64,000 nt of DNA from Sialis fuliginosa (taxonomy: Eukaryota > Arthropoda > Insecta > Megaloptera > Sialidae): assembly GCA_961205875.1 (NCBI GenBank), contig OY540822.1:8992501-9056500 (forward strand), in the 5' to 3' direction. Shown here piece by piece: positions 11,594 to 25,800 of this stretch; the first letter of the stretch is position 1; each line of letters opens with the position of its first letter. The notes beneath the pieces were generated by a model, which was given only the letters and a program-made list of their open reading frames with translations, was not told the origin of the DNA and did no database searches. The translations under genes and the position numbers were made by a program.

Positions 11594-14476
11594 ATGACTC
11601 AATTATCAAATATGGAAAATTCTTACGAAAATGGGTTGAAAACACCTAAAAATATTATAGAACATCCTATATTTACTACATTATCAACAATTCAACAAAA
11701 ATATCATGCCAAAGTAGGTATAACCAAAATATAACCTAACCTTTATGTTTAATCGTTATTATTTTTGTTTTTACAGCAGCCTACTATAAACGACTTCCAT
11801 ATAATCAAACCAATAAGCAGAGGGGCTTTCGGAAAAGTCTTCTTAGGATTAAAAAAATCAGACCGTACAGTACCGTATGCAATCAAAGCCATTAAGAAAT
11901 CGGATATTATTAAAAAGAATATGGTATCGGCAGCGATAACTGAGAGAAATGCCTTAGCTCTCACCCAGAGTCCATTTTGTGTTCGTCTCTTTTATTCCTT
12001 ACAAAGCATCGATTATATTTACTTAGTAAGCATCGATAGCATATTTATTTATTATTAAAGGTAACAATTATCCTCTACTTTTAGGTAATGGAATATATGG
12101 TAGGGGGAGACTTAAGATCTCTCTTAACTGTGTGTGGCTTCTTCGATGAACATATCTGTGTGTTCTATGCAGCTGAAGTTTGCTTAGCTCTCAGATATTT
12201 GCATTCGCATAATATAATTCATCGGGATATAAAACCTGATAACATGCTACTATCTATAGAAGGTCATGTCAAATTATCTGATTTTGGCTTGTCTGAAACT
12301 GAAGTTCGTCGAGGTATAAATGTTCCAAGTTACAAATATCTAGATATTATTTTCTGACACTTTTTATTTTCAGATCTGAAAATTTCTGATTTACTTAAAT
12401 TCAATTCACCAAGTTACGATCTTTGTGCAAGAACACCCGGCCAATTACTGTCTCTAACATCTCACTTCAGCTTTGGATCTAGAGAACAAACTAGAATAGT
12501 TTCGGATAGTGACAGCGACACTTTTGAAGAAAATAATTTAGATAGTAGTAAATCTTTATCAACAACAAAAATTAAATTAGGTAAATAATTAATGGCAATG
12601 TACAACTGGAATTGTAGATCACATAAACTTACAAATTGTCTTAAAATGTTATGTTTGTTATGTAGTCTAGCTTTCCACAATGATATTAAAATTTTAAATC
12701 ATTTTAACATCTAAAATACAAGTTTATGTGATTCATAGTTCCAAAAAACCACCACTGTACTTTAAAAACATTTCATTTCAGAAAAAACACTATGCATTGA
12801 AAAACACGCCCATAGTGATTCGTGCAGATTTCCTGCAAACATGTCTCATCTATTAGACAACTCTCGAAAAGTCCTGTCAGTTATTTCAAACAATTCCAGT
12901 GTCCAATATAAAAGTAGAATATCAGGCGTTATGCCTTTTCATTCTGAAATAAATACCAGTCGCAATATGACCAAGGTAAGTAATATAGTGTGTCAAAAAA
13001 ATCTATATTTTTCCCCTCGTTCTCGTTACGAAATAAGGTAGTTTATGATCCAAAATAAATCCAAGGATTACCCTGTAGTTCAATTTTAAGAGGTGCTACA
13101 AGGGGGGGGGTCTTGTTTCGTAAAATTGAACTACAGTATAATTTTTCGGCGAGGATTTATTTTAGGTCAAAAACTAACATATTTCATAATGAGCAAAATT
13201 TTTTTTTGACATACCCTAGTAAGTAAATAGTGGACTTACAATTAGTCAACATTGACTTCTTTGTTTTCTAGGACTCTACATTCTACACATGCAAAAGTGA
13301 ATTTTCTGATACATCTTCGTTTTTCGGAACAAACATTTCATCTGGATTCACAACGCAAAGCGAGCTTCCTAAACGTAGTTTACGGAAGAGGAAAAGGGCA
13401 TCTTCTAGTCCCACGGAAAACCAACATTCTCACACTGGCTTAACCCAGGAAATGTCTTACGTAGAAGTGACGCCAAAGAGACGCAACATCAGAAACAGCC
13501 CTGCTAGCTTTATTTGTGAATCCAGTCCTGATAAAGGTACGCCTACGCTGTTATACTTAGTTTGTGTTTTTTATACAGTCTATTAATTTCAGTTGAAATA
13601 AATGCGAGCGTCATATATTCTACACCTGTATCTTCACAGAAACGGAAATTACAGAATCAAAACTCTGAAGTTCGTAAAACAAGATTCATTTTACCAGAGA
13701 ACGATCAACAGTCTCAAGTATCTCCGATAGATAACCAAAGAATCCAACACCGGACACCCAAATCTATAAAAAGGGGGTAAGAAATATCTTTTAAGTATCA
13801 AAATTTATTTAATCAAATGTGTTTACTAACTTTATTTCTTCTTGCAGGGCAAATACAAAATCAGCAAACAGTCACATTTTTGGTACACCTGACTATCTGG
13901 CACCAGAATTGCTAACGGGTAAGACACACAGTTCTGCTGTTGACTGGTGGTCTTTGGGAATATGTTTGTATGAATTCGCTACCGGTATTACTCCATTCAA
14001 TGACGCTACACCTCAACTCGTGTTCCAGAATATTTTAAACAGAGGTATTTAACTCAAACTATTACGATTTAACTTGGGTAAAAATATTTATCCTCAAGCG
14101 AAGCCGCAGGCACAGCTAGTATTATATATATTTGATTTGAATTTCTATTAGAATTGGAATGGCCAGAAGGTGACGAAGCTCTTTCAGAAAACATGGTTCT
14201 AGCAATAGAACAATTGTTGACTATCGAACCTGATAAAAGACCGGCTGCCGCTGAAATGATCCAAATGCCGCTCTTCGCAAATACAGATTTTGATAATTTA
14301 TTGGCAATGCCTGCTCCGTATATTCCAAACCCTAAAGATATTTTTGACACAACGTTTTTTGAAGGTATGTAACAAAATTAAGTTTATTTCCTATATAAGT
14401 ATTTATGTATGTATTTTTTTTTTCAGCACGAAATACAGCCCAATCTTTAACTGTGTCTGATATAGAAGATTCATAA
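11594..14476 (+). CDS. gwl: Greatwall/MASTL Ser/Thr kinase
   Basis: AGC-family mitotic kinase that phosphorylates endosulfine to inhibit PP2A-B55 and hold cells in mitosis. Ten exons: 11594-11713, 11777-12025, 12085-12313, 12374-12580, 12782-12975, 13272-13536, 13593-13776, 13848-14044, 14152-14364, 14427-14476. All junctions are GT-AG, phases agree, and the product is 635 residues. Seen: glycine loop SRGAFGKV (54-61), YAIK Lys77, HRDIKPDN (169-176), DFG (189-191), then a split of about 290 residues before GTPDYLAPE (495-503). That interrupted activation segment is the Greatwall hallmark, as is [17 protein letters not shown] just after the DFG. The start ATG at 11594 precedes a first exon with no other in-frame upstream choice. 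The insert is shorter than in fly or human orthologues, which exceed 800 residues. AATAAA at 14492-14497 lies 16 bases after the stop. Convergent with Ptp69D. Confidence 0.95.
12988..13216. mobile_element. Fold-back MITE in gwl intron 5
   Basis: Flanked by TA on both sides. Starts GTGTGTCAAAAAAAT and ends with its mirror ATTTTTTTTTGACATACC. The inner stem CTGTAGTTCAATTTTA (13073-13088) is the exact complement of 13121-13136, and the arms pair imperfectly over about 75-100 bases. The loop contains a G9 run. It occupies most of the 296-bp intron between exons 5 and 6. Confidence 0.8.
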
Positions 14477-14491
14477 TCCGTTCATCGTTAA

Positions 14492-14497
14492 AATAAA
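14492..14497 (+). terminator. gwl polyadenylation signal AATAAA
   Basis: Canonical hexamer 16 bases after the gwl stop codon, giving a very short predicted 3' UTR. The cleavage site itself cannot be fixed from sequence. Confidence 0.65.
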
Positions 14498-15147
14498 ATT
14501 TTTCAAGCCTATTTAAAAAAACACATGCAATACAATTTTGTTGTCATTTTTCCGAAATTAGCAAATAATAAAAAAAAATTATTTATCGCTTTCGCAACTG
14601 AACGCCTCACTTGTAATTATATATGGATAATGATAAACAAAATTCAAACTTACTTTGTAAAATGTTCATGTTTGAATTTCAAATTAAAGCTGGAAGAGAA
14701 AATCCGCCTCTGTAAAATATTTCTTTCCTGAAAAATCAAGTTCTAATTTATTAACTGTACAATTTTAATCTGGATGGCATTACCTCTAGATCTATAGAAT
14801 AATGTGTATATAAATAATTTAATCGTAAATTAGTAACAGTCATTGTAAATAATTCCTAGTTATTTATATTAAATTTTTATTTCTGTAGTATCAAATAATA
14901 TATTATTTACAAAATTATATTTATAATATATATTATGTTTTTAAACTACATATTTTTATTTATTTTTAAAATATCCACCTGTTTGGTGACATACACCTCT
15001 AACTATAAATCATGATTCTAAAATGACCCAATTTTACATATTACAATTTTGATTAATCGTTTCTAATTATATCTAAATATAGAATACAGAAACGACTTTT
15101 AGGAATATTCTGAAGCCCGTATGATTTATAGCTCCACAATTCTATTT

Positions 15148-15802
15148 TTTGACGTGGATAACGTCTAGTTTCAGGCCAGGGTGGGCATTTCAGAAACTAG
15201 CGTAAATTAAAAATCAATTAATTAGTTTTAATGAGTGATAAATTATAAAAAAACAGAAAATTAAATTTTGTATGTCTACGATTGCGCTTGTAAATATTAA
15301 TTAACTGAATTGAAAAAAAATAACAGGATATTAGAATATATTCTCTACGACCTAATGTTTTTAATTTTTTGATTTTTAGATTTCAATTGAATAAAAAAAT
15401 AAAAAGTTAATTTCGTATTTCCACGATTTTGCTTGTAAATATTAATTGATTTGAAAAAAAAAATAACAGTACATATATTAGAATATATTCTTTACGCAGT
15501 AGAGTTTTTAATTTTTCAATTAAAGTTTTTTAAATTGAATAAAAATAAAAAAGTAAATTTCGTATTAATTAATTAATTGTTTTTATGTTTGTACAAATCA
15601 TAAGAAATAACTATATTATATTTATTTAGACTAAGTTTATGACAATATTTTGTGTCCATTTTACAAATATTCAAATGTTTCTGCGTAACAAAAAATTAAA
15701 GATATATCAATCTATTAATCTGAGTTTTATTTAATCCCACTGCTACGTATTCACGTCAATCCCTCGACTGTGCATCCCAACACAGTTGCACCCACTTTTT
15801 TT
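15148..15802 (+). mobile_element. GACGTGAATAACGT-family repeat, copy 1
   Basis: Begins TTTTGACGTGGATAACGTCT and ends TTCACGTCAATCCCTCGACT followed by GTGCATCCCAACACAGT. The same ends and a shared interior (TTTAATGAGTGATAAAT, CTGAGTTTTATTTAA) occur at 31744-32184 and, inverted, at 46714-47452. It has an internal deletion or expansion relative to those. Non-coding. The rest of 14500-17150 is AT-rich with nothing I can support. Confidence 0.7.
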
Positions 15803-17153
15803 AAGGTAACCTCATAGGTACGTAAAAAATTATCTTATGAAATTTCATTTATTAATATCAATAGAAAATATTTTATAATACAAACTACTAAAATAAATTT
15901 ACAGATTACATACAAAAAAAAAATAAGAGATCTGTAGAAAATTTTCTGGTAATTTCTTAAATATGAATTTCAAAAATAGAAATTGATTATCCAAGAAAAA
16001 TTCTGTAATTTATAAAAAACACTAACCATTTATTAAAATAGCTACTGCCTAAATATGAGACAGTTTTATTTTAATTTCAAAATAGGGACATTAAATTCTT
16101 GAATAATCAATCACCAAAATTGTTATTTTCTTTGGTATCCGTCTTTTATAAAAATCATAAAAATACGTTCATATAACATTTAAAAAAAATAAGCGCGATA
16201 CAGATACATGAATACACATCCACAGGTAAAAAGTAATACATATTCTAACATCTTATGCAGATACCAGTCCTCCAAACGCAAAAACAACTGACTTGACAAA
16301 TTAAACCAAATTAAACGTAGATAGATCACCTCCCATTTGCCAATAAAGTAATCTCAAATTATAAATCAAACAAACTAGTCTAGTATTACGTATTAAAATA
16401 TCAAATCAATCGTTTAGTAGTTACAGCTCTTTAAGAAAAGAACATCAAAAATGATTACGATTAGATATTTTAAAACAAACTAGGAGTTTGTATGTTTTAT
16501 AGTTTACGATACCTGTTTCAATCAGAAAGATTTGGAGGATGATTATCATAAACTGGAAATTCAAAATAGCTTAAATTATAGTAGAATCAACAGTAATCTT
16601 ATTAATTTTAATTTTTATTATCACAAATCAGACTAAGATACGGTAACATAATCTGTGATTTTTTTATCCAATTGAAGTTTAAGATGTAAAATAACAAAAA
16701 ATAAAACGTGTAAGTTTTGACGCGGTAGAAAATTGTCATGTTTAATACTTGCAAAAAATGATTTTATTTATTTACATAGCAGCAATTATTTTTTCCTCTA
16801 TTTCTCATAGATACTTAAACATAATGGTAAATAATTATATACACTTTTGACACAAATAAATGGCGAAGAATTAATATTACTAAGCAATAATAAGCAGTTC
16901 CATTTACACAAAATTATTTGCTTTTTTTTCGTTGATACAATATACTTATTTTATTAAATTTGTAACAAATATTTTTTTACATCTTATCAGCTAGAAGACA
17001 TTTATTCCTTTCATATCAATATATTTTTGTTCACGTCACATATTCTGTTAATTAACAAGTAAAGAAGTGCAAAATTATAAATACTACATATATTACAAAA
17101 TATAACTTTTTTATATTGCACATAAATTTATTTAAAAAACTGTTTCTATTATA

Positions 17154-17610
17154 TTTAAGGAGGTTGGGGAGTTACTTTCGAGGGGCAGGTGGTGGGGTAA
17201 GGCGAAGTGTTCACTGTTACCAAATTTACGACCTGTCTTTCTCACTTGCACTCATGTATTTGTCATTACTTGTCATTAACATTACAATACCAGCATTGTT
17301 GCCATGCATTAGTTTCGAGATTCTTAGATTGTTTTTTTTTTTTTTAAAAGATTTGGTGGAAATGTCTAATTCTTGTTTAAATAATTAGATAAATACATAC
17401 TTTACAATATCGTTTTCAAATCAATCTTACTGTTCTTTTAAATTGATTTTTATCATTTTTCTATTTTTTAACAGCCTATTTTCATAAACTTTAAAATTTA
17501 TTTTCTTAAAAACGAGTTGGTCACAAAATCTAAAATTTCAGTGTTTAAACAATTGTAAGAAATTTCAATTTACTCCTACTAGTTTGACGTAATTACCCAA
17601 CCTCCTTAAA
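17154..17610. mobile_element. TIR element TTAAGGAGGTTGGG, ~457 bp
   Basis: The left end TTTAAGGAGGTTGGGGAGTT mirrors the right end, which reads AGTTTAAGGAGGTTGGGTAA on the other strand (about 23 bp). A GC-richer patch at 17160-17310 is internal. No transposase remnant was recognised. Confidence 0.7.
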
Positions 17611-18582
17611 CTAAATAATTCTTTACCAATGTAATATGTATTACGTTATTTAATACATACAAATTTACATTTCTCTCTTGCTTTTTAAAATTTAAATGTG
17701 CATAGGAAAGTAAAAATTTTAAACATTAATTATGAATCAATATAGGACCATAATTACAGACCTTTAAATGTTGCTTTTTGTAGACGTTCATTATAACAAC
17801 ACTTCCTTACGTAAGTATAAGAAAGTAATAACAAAAATATACAGAATATGCAGCATGGTTTTCTTAATAAAGATAATATTTGAATATAAAAAAGTATTTG
17901 TAAGTTTGTGAGATAAAACGACTGAGGATGAAGTGAAAATACTACAAATAAATCACAAGTTACTTTGCTTTAGAATATAAAATAATAATACATATTTCAA
18001 CAAAACGATAATCACCATTCGTCAAAAAACGGAGGACGTTTAAAGTATTAATTTCATTTGTAATTTACTGTAGTAGAATTTTCGCATCTGTACCTATTTA
18101 TTATAATATGATTAATAAAAAATAAATAAATATGTTTACTGATTTGTCATTATTATTCTATTGATCTGCCAACTATGAAAAAAATATTCATTTTTTAAAA
18201 TGCGTTTATATTTTACAATCATTTACAAAACGTTGGCAGTACGTGTCTTACTGTCAAGATTAAAAAATTACTTACGTTATATTATTGAGAATGTTAAAGT
18301 ATAGATAAATTACAGATAATCATATATTGTACATGAAAAAAAATAATTATCTTTTAATTTATGGCGTAAAAAATGATTTTACATAATGACTTTTATAAAT
18401 TTATTACATGTATGTATATATATATTTTTATATATATATCAATATATAAAAAAACTACATTTAATGGAAAGTATACAAGGAATAACTTTTATAAAAAACT
18501 ATCTATATCAGACCTTTCTAAAAACACATAATAGGTAGTATTTTCCACATACTGAAAGACACCAACTAAAACATCATTTTAC

Positions 18583-19239
18583 AATTGAGGAGGTGAGTTC
18601 TAAAACTCGTTCGTTCCATTTTAAAAAATAATCAAAATGCAGTGGAATTTGAAAAAATTTGTAATGTCAAAAATTCTTTCAAAATCCACTGTATCTCGAT
18701 TATTGAAGATATACTTGAGGGTAAAATTTTAGTAATGCAAGAAAAATGAAACGCAGTACATGATAACGAAATAATGACATCTATAGACATATTAAAAAAT
18801 TTAACGCATTACAGTTTCTCACTCATGTTTAACCAAAATATCCAACGCATGCTCTCTCTTTCTTTTGGTCGTTCCATGCTCTATGTTTACGGCTCTTTGT
18901 CTATTTTTTATACCAGCAAATTCAAAATAATATTTGTAAATATTTAAAGTTATAAGTATTTATTTTTATCATATATACATTTAAATATTATATATTATTT
19001 TATATTAAATCAATAAAAGTCTCGATAAGTACTCTATCATTATGTTTGCTTAGTTCCAATAATCTAATACATAGTTCTATATTAAATTTTATAATTATAT
19101 TTGAAGCAAACAACAGAATGTTGTTAAATTTTTATAAACTTATTTGAGGTTATTCGTAGTTGTTTTTTAATCACACCAAAGAAATATAACTTCTAATGCG
19201 TGTACGAACGAACGAGTTTTGGAACTCACCTCCTCAATT
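18583..19239. mobile_element. TIR element AATTGAGGAGGTGAGTTC, ~657 bp
   Basis: The left end AATTGAGGAGGTGAGTTCTA continues AAACTCGTTCGTTC; the right end is its reverse complement with one or two changes. Partial copies of its ends occur at 3470-3560 and 62950-63140, so this is a dispersed family. Non-coding. Confidence 0.75.
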
Positions 19240-19886
19240 ATAATTTAAATCTGTGAATAATTATTGTATGACTGCAAAAATTATTTAACTAGTTTCAAAC
19301 AGCTTTAATTCATTATTTTAAATGCATCGTATAATTGGTTGGACTAAGATAAAGCGATTGATTTAGATTTTGTCAACTAAAAAGAATAATGCACTTCATT
19401 TAAAAGGATGTAGCTTTCCCGAGAATGCTATCAAAACTTCCAGAGTGCAAGATGTTTTTATTTATCTACCCAATCAATGAAAAATGTGCTAAAATAGAAA
19501 TTGAAAAAGGACTAGAATATTTTTATAATTTCAAATGGCACATAAAAAATGAACACATTAAATATTTCTCTTCTTTCAGTCTTAATAAACGATTTTTATT
19601 TTGGTATTTTTGAATAATTTTATTACTTATTTTTTGGCCATTGCTAGTATATTATTATTAAAAACATTGTGGAAAAAACTACCTAAAATTTGTAACCGTA
19701 AAATATTATCAAAAAAAAAAAAAATTAGTACAACTGTCAGAATGGTGATATATAATATATATGCACGTATTTATATATATATATATTATATATATTTATA
19801 TATAATATCACGTCGTTTTAATTTTGTCTAATAAAAAATACCTAAAATGTATCTTACCTATTTAATATTAGGTATTGTAATAAGTC

Positions 19887-22800
19887 TTATGTCTCATCGT
19901 CGCACAGACGGTGTAGATCTGCGTAGTTCACTATAGCACGGTGCAGAAATTCATATTGAGCCTGAAACAATAATGATACGGTTGTAATTCATATTAAGTC
20001 GCAACAAATGATTCAAAGTACAATTAAAAACACGCTTACAAATGTGTTGATCATTCCGTTCCTTTGTGACCGTAATTTTCTCGTTGTTGTAAAAATATTG
20101 ACGTTCTTCTCTATCCGTAGTTGTTGGATGAGAATACACAACCCAACGAACATAGAACTCCTATCAGATCCACAACTGCAACCGAACGGTTCAAATTAAA
20201 ATTAGTTGATCGTAATTAAAACAAAAATTTCACTTACCTGCAATGTACACAGATAGGTGGGGTTATTTCTTGTCCTGTGCCGGCTTGCAGCGATTGCGCT
20301 TGGTCAGCCAGCTCTATCAGACCTCGGGTGACTTCTGGAACCTCTCCTTCGACTGTAGGCCATCCGTGATATTGCAGCTGCGTCACCATAATAACTTCCT
20401 CTGTTTTGTTGTTCTTGACACTCAGTTCTCTGTGACGTAACAAAAACACCACAGTTATAAATACACAAACAATAAAATACATAAACATGTTACCTTCGTG
20501 TATAGTACGGACAACTCTCCGATTGGATATATTTAACTTTGATATGGTCGTAAGTATTTTCATCGTCAGGCCAATATCGTGGGCACTTCTTATGACTGTT
20601 TTCACTGTTTCCAAGCTGTAAAAGATACATTAAAATATATAAATAACATCAAGTCTATATGAAAGCGTCTACAAACTTCAGAAAGCATGACAATGACGGT
20701 GATCCCTTCTTCAGATATCATTCTCCAGAAGTCAGCTATCGTAGCATCTAGAGGGTCCTGCGTGATTATTAATGACTCTGAATTATCGTAGCCCTCTATG
20801 AAAGATGCGTTGATGTAAGTGGAATGTTCTTTTGCAGGAACGGGGGTCAGAATCACTCGGTTTCTATCGTACGGAATTATTACTTCACTACGGTTTTTCC
20901 ATCTGTTTTCATCGGCACCTCCGACAGTAAACGGTTTGCGATCTTCCATCACGGACTTTAATTTCTGTAATAATTGCACGTATTAAACATCAACTAGCAA
21001 AAACAAATAATATCTTACTTACTTCATACTCTTCTTCCATTCGACTTTTATCTTTATCTTTATCGCATTTCTTCAGTTCCTCTACTGTCTGCTTTAGTTT
21101 AGCTGCTGCTATTTCTGTGTCTCCATAAAGAGCCACTTCCATTAAAGCTCTGTACACAAATACATACTGTTTCTGTAAAAAGAGTCACCGTTGACGAAAA
21201 TATTCGACTGCACTAACATTAACAGTAAGCGTTACAAGATAAATACTTACCAATGACTGTACTAGAAAGTTTCGTTGATGTCTTAGATCACAAATAGTAT
21301 TAAATATTGCGACTTGGCCTTCCTCTTTCAACTGCTGCAACAGAGAATCGAGGGCGACCAAAGTTCCAGTTCTACCGACGCCCGCACTGCAATGCACCAA
21401 GATGGGCCCTCTTTCAATCGAATATACTTCGTTCATTCTCTTGATAAACTTTAAAATTCCATGCGGATGTTCTGGTGCCATGAAATCTTTCCAAACTAAA
21501 TAATGGTACTGCGTAACACTTCTTTCTTCTTTCTCCCGCCCGAATGCAGACCTCGAGACTTTTAATTCTCGTATCACGTAATCTGAATAACGTTTTTCAT
21601 TGACATGAGTGACAGAAATATCACCAAATACTTTGTCGCCTTCGGTTTTATCTGGCCAATATTTTGCACATTTCGTCTTGCTGTACTCTTCTAAGTTGGT
21701 CAGCATCATAATTATTTCTAACCGCTGTTCCCAAATCATTCTCCAATAATCACAGACCGTATTGTCCATGGGACCCTGAGCACAGATGAACTTTTTGCGC
21801 TCTTTATAGCCAAGAACTATATTTGCATTGATATAATCTGAGCCTGCTATGCTGTCTATCTGAGACAGCTTCACTCTGGTCTGATCGTATGCCTTGATAT
21901 CCGGGTATCTATTTTTGTAGAGATTATCTCGACAATCCGAAGAGCGGGTTGTGCGATCTGCAAAACGATCCGGTAGCTGTTCGAATTCCTGCTGGAAGCC
22001 GAGATCAGAATTGCGATGTCTTTCTACGTAAGCTTCCAGTAAATCTTCTTTGGCAATTGGTGACATATCGGGTGGATGGGATGAAACTAATTGGTGTCTT
22101 CCACGCAAGTTTCTGCACAAATGTCTGTGGAACAAATATTATGTCAAAACAACATTTGTTAACATTACAAAATATTTATTATCTTACACTAAATTAGCTT
22201 GGCAATCAAAGGGTTAATTTATACATATGTGGCCAAATTATTACACCATTTTCTTTCAAAATAACTTTAATAACCAATTTATCAGGTCGAGTCATAAATA
22301 ACTACCAGTACAGGAAGGTAGATTTTATTTTTTTTATCTACCCACTATGAGTCAACGGGACAAACGATTTTTTGCTTTAACTAATGACGACCTTTTAAAA
22401 GTAATATTGGAGCAAATTCTACGTCAATCAACCAGAGATATAGCAGAAAAACTTAATACGTCACAATAAACTGTTTTCTGCCACCTGGAGAAATTAGAGA
22501 AAGTCAGCAATCTTAGTGGACAGAATAAAGACAATCGCCACAAGTCTGCTCTCACGGAAAAAAAATTCAAAATAGTTCATGTAAATATACCTACTTGTTC
22601 TGTCCTGAATCTTTACCAACAAATAACCATTTTTAATTTCGTTTTTATGTATAAATTATAAATATTTATAAATTAATAAATATTAATAATATGTATATAC
22701 GCGATGTGTTTTAGTGATAATTTACAACAAAAAATATATTTGTAATGATCATTACAAACTTGACATAAAAACTAAATTAAAAATGGTTATTTGTTGGTAA

Positions 22801-25800
22801 AGATTCAGGACAGAACAAGTAGGTATATTTACATGAACTATTTTGAATTTTTTCTTTGTATATGTATAACTAAAAACTCAAATATAAAAAAAACTTTTTT
22901 TAAAACAATTTGCCTTTTAAAAACCGATTAAAAAGCTGAAAATAAAATTCAGTTAGACTCTTTTTGTACTAAATATTGCATTTTAAAAAAAGTTGATTTT
23001 GTTCATATTTAGAAGAGACATTTTTTAAAACTCTTCTAGTATGAACAAAATCAACAAAAGCATCCTGCACTCATCAATCGCAAAAACAGAAGTTATTTAT
23101 GACTCAAAGTGATACATGTAAGTCAAACAATTTTAAAAGTTAATTATAGTTTAAATAATTTGACCATCTATGCACATTGAGTCGACAAGCACGTTTCAAT
23201 ACTTTCAAACCAAACCTTATGGGACTTGTCATCGCGATCACCTCAAACGCGTGCACGCTAGCGACATGTCTGGTGTACCTTTGCAACAAGCAGAACGCAG
23301 CTAGTAGCAGCAGGACAGCCAGCACCAGGCCGCAGAGGACCTGTGCCACTAGACTCAGGGTCTCCCCGGAGTCTGTCGACGGATCCACCACATACAGATT
23401 GGCATCCGGAGCCGGCCGCTGCACCGGCAAGAAGTCAGAGTACGCGGCCAGGGTTCCATTACTGCCGTACACTGTAGGATTCAATCAGAATGTAAAAACG
23501 GACTAATTACAGTATTATTTTAAACGCAATCTCACCGATTATCTCGACAAAGCCTGTATAGTTGCTGTTAGTGTCCAGATGCCCATCGTACGCAGTAAAC
23601 GCATCTGTTCTCATTTCTATGTCCGGTAGGCGTACTAGATTTGGGGCGTGGTCTCTCTTCATTCGTTTTAAGTCACCATTCATCGGTATTGAGTCAAACA
23701 TATCTTCTGACAGGTCTGACGAATCTTTAAGTTAAATATACAAATATTAGATATCGATAGTTTGGGATCGAACTAAGAGCTTCATTATTTATTTTACCGT
23801 TCATTTCTGGGTTGAGAGTCGTAAGTATGTTCAATAAATCAACTTCTTCTGGTTTGTTGGTGAGCTCGGTTTCTACAACAGGCTTTGGCTGCAGTCCGAC
23901 ACACTTCAAGCACTCGGAGTTTGTTGTATTCAGTACATAACCGTCTCCCAGAAATACAACAGAAATAAGAGGATCTCTATAAATCAAAGCCAGTGTTTTT
24001 AGGTTTTATAAACGTAAACATAATAACTATTGAAAAACGGAGAAACTGTGGTTTCTAAGTCACTCAAACTAAAAATATACACCTTTATCACAATAAAACA
24101 ATATCACTCGACATGTGTTTTGACTTCACAAGAAGTTCTCATCAGTCTGAAACTGTTAGGCTCCAAATGAGGACTTGTGAAGTATAAACAGGTGTCAAGT
24201 GACATTGTTTTATTGTGATTAGATGTATATTTTTAGTTTAAGTAAACATAATAAAACAAACCTTGTGAACATTTCTGCAATATAAGCGCCTCCTTTTGGA
24301 TTACTGTGTGCCTGGTGGTATGAATATATCTCCAGTTCTTCTGGCTTTGCCATTTCTGCTAGAGTCTTCTGTGGATCCATGCGCACCAAAAATATCCTAA
24401 TGATAAATACAAACATTTAACAAGAAACAAAAATAATTTAATTTTTTAGTTTTTTGACATTAAACATGATAAAAATGGACCAACAAATTAAATTGCAATT
24501 GTAATATTATATCTTTATATCGAAAACTGTTGAGTTTTTTATTTAATGTTTTGCGTATTATTATCAGTACAAACCTGTAACAGCAAATGACTCCGTTTCT
24601 TTCGGAGATCTTCGGCATGGTCAATCGAAAAACATAATTGCCGTATTCTTCAATTTTATTCCACGTGAGTTTCTGAATTTTGTCTTTATCTGGAACCGAT
24701 GGGGGCATAGTGCAGTTTGTAGAAATAGATGATCCCTGTTTCTTGAATCTTGTTTTGGCAGCTACATAAACAGTATAGTTCGTATTCGGTGGAACCATGT
24801 CGAAGAATGTCACATTGGAACTTTTGTCTATAGATTTTACTTTTGGTCCAAATGTTTTGTGATCATAAATTCCTCTTTCATTTTTGAATCGCGCTTCTCC
24901 TTTCATCACAACCTGCAGAAAATGAATTCAGTTTGTATTTCAATTTCATTTGTTTAATAACAAACACAATCTACACACTTACACTATACTCCATGATTTT
25001 GCCATTTCTGACAAGCGGAGGCTCCCAAGAAACGTGTACGTAGTTAGACCGAGTCATTGGGTTGAATAGACACTTTATAGACATGTTATTAGGTGGCCCC
25101 GGCATTCCGTCCATCGTTCTACCGTTCACGACACTTGAATATGGGCCGCACAAATTTGTGTAGGTGCTGCACGGTCGCACCTGTAAAATAAAAGGTTCTA
25201 TCACTGTCAACAACAGTTAGTTTTAATTTATAACCTTACCTTAAAATCGTAAGTAGTATCGGCTTGCAAGTCGGTAAAAAGGTACAAAGTTCTATCTTGG
25301 GCTGTCTGAAAAGTTTCTTTGATATCGCTAGAATTAAGAGCTTGAGCTGTCAACTCATACGAATGCACTAAATCTGCCATTTCAGGGGGCGGTTCAGTCC
25401 AACTGACTGTTATCGAATCAAAAGTAACTCCGGTAACTTTAATGACTGGAATGTAATTAGGATCTTCGTCCAGAGTTCTCACAAACTGGGTTTCCACATA
25501 ATGGCTGTCACCTTGGCTGTTTTTGGCAACGACCCTGAACTTGTAGTTGGTTCCCTTCTCCAGTTTCTTCAAAACGTAGGAATCGTTCCCGCCTCCTATA
25601 TGTTCCGAGTAATACTGCCATTGGCCATCCCCCTGACGCATCAATTGGATCATGTACTCCTTTATCGGGTCATTGCCGTCGTTTGTTGTCCAGTTTATGT
25701 ATATCATGTGCGCTCCTACTGCTTTCATGAAATCTATGCTAACTTGGGGTTTGTCCAAGACCAACAGAGTCACAGATCCATTTGTTTCTCCTTGGGCTCC

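Noticed and set aside
23177..23506. 109-residue plus-strand ORF
   Set aside because: Antisense of the Ptp69D transmembrane exon.
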